From Bacteroides sp. (GTDB taxonomy: Bacteria > Bacteroidota > Bacteroidia > Bacteroidales > Bacteroidaceae): DNA of 6,603 nt. This document shows positions 6,247 to 6,603 of this stretch, one piece after another (positions within the stretch are counted from its first letter, which is position 1; each line of letters starts with the position of its first letter). The translations under genes and the position numbers were made by a program. The stretch is taken from positions 1-6,603 of the forward strand of contig DXOJ01000630.1 in NCBI GenBank assembly GCA_019412865.1, written 5' to 3'. The notes beneath the pieces are model-generated. The model searched no databases, was not told the origin of the DNA, and saw nothing but the letters and a program-made list of their open reading frames with translations.

Positions 6247-6603
6247 ATGAAAAAGATACTTTTTTTAATGACCCTGTTAGTAATGGGCGTAAGCTTTGCA
6301 TTTGCGCAAACAAATGCAGATATCAAGTTTGACAAAACAACTCACGATTTCGGTAAGTTTTCTGAAAACAGCCCGGTTGTCAGTTGCACATTTACCTTTA
6401 CTAATATCGGCGATGCCCCTCTGGTGATCCATCAGGCTGTAGCCTCTTGCGGATGTACAGTACCCGAATATACAAAGGAGCCCATCATGCCGGGCAAAAA
6501 GGGAACAATCAAGGTGACTTATAACGGAACAGGCAAATATCCGGGACATTTCAAAAAATCAATCACCTTGCGTACCAACGCCAAAACAGAGATGGTAAGA
6601 TTG
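6247..6603 (+). CDS. Secreted DUF1573 domain protein, 3'-truncated
   Basis: The frame opens at ATG 6247 and is still open at the right edge, giving 119 codons. Residues 1-20 form a signal peptide (MKKILFLMTLLVMGVSFAFA, cleavage before QTNAD) without a lipobox, so the protein is exported. The mature part is one immunoglobulin-like DUF1573 domain. FDKTTHDFGKFSEN (28-41) starts it, followed by CTFTFTNIGDAPLVI (47-61) and SCGCTVPEY (67-75), with the CGC pair typical of the family. PIMPGKKGTIKVTYN (79-93) and GHFKKSITLRTNAK (100-113) follow. The fold resembles ASPM/SPD-2/Hydin and MSP-type domains that mediate protein contacts, but no specific role is established. Single-domain members are about 130 residues, so little is probably missing, though a longer multidomain form cannot be excluded. 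Its own promoter and ribosome binding site suggest transcription independent of the engB cluster. Confidence 0.92.
   Translation, partial: MKKILFLMTLLVMGVSFAFAQTNADIKFDKTTHDFGKFSENSPVVSCTFTFTNIGDAPLVIHQAVASCGCTVPEYTKEPIMPGKKGTIKVTYNGTGKYPGHFKKSITLRTNAKTEMVRL

Noticed and set aside
1..6603. Search by eye for mobile elements, CRISPR repeats, tRNA, phage or defence genes
   Set aside because: No direct-repeat array, transposase, tRNA-like cloverleaf, terminal inverted repeats or defence domain was seen. All sizeable frames on the coding strands are accounted for by conserved genes.

Overview
The window looks like an ordinary chromosomal segment from a member of the Bacteroidales, most likely Bacteroides. 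Two things point there. The protein set has a Bacteroides flavour: a RecR/YqgE/EngB core together with DUF4923-type and DUF1573 secreted proteins and a Bacteroidetes-style SSS symporter with a [12 protein letters not shown] stretch. Several gene starts are also preceded by the Bacteroides-type -7 element TAnnTTTG instead of a sigma70 -10 box. The species call is inference; no rRNA or other species marker is present.

Layout. Positions 2-1045 (+) hold the C-terminal part of a fold-type I PLP aminotransferase whose start lies left of the window. It ends before a strong hairpin/T-run terminator (1087-1125). yqgE (1140-1730, +) follows and runs tail to tail, with a 4-bp gap, into a leftward operon. 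Read in the direction of transcription, that operon is recR (3370-2753), a four-TM membrane protein of unknown function (2726-2268) and a GNAT acetyltransferase (2271-1735), the last two joined by an ATGA overlap. A 91-bp divergent intergenic region (3371-3461) carries back-to-back promoters. To its right is a rightward, tightly packed cluster: an SSS-family sodium/solute symporter (3462-4919), the ribosome-assembly GTPase engB (4931-5536) and a secreted DUF4923-like protein (5544-6149). After a 97-bp gap with its own promoter comes a secreted DUF1573 protein (6247 to beyond the right edge).

The genes do not form one pathway. They are housekeeping functions (DNA repair mediator, ribosome biogenesis GTPase) interleaved with transport, acetyltransferase and envelope proteins of unknown substrate. 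I found no mobile element, tRNA/rRNA, CRISPR array, phage gene, defence module or long repeat, and no gene-free stretch above 300 bp. I see no evidence of a previously undescribed system. The points most worth a look are compact regulatory arrangements: a promoter fused to a terminator, face-to-face divergent promoters, probable very short leaders, and a possible engB promoter inside the symporter gene. The uncharacterised membrane and DUF4923-like proteins are also worth noting.
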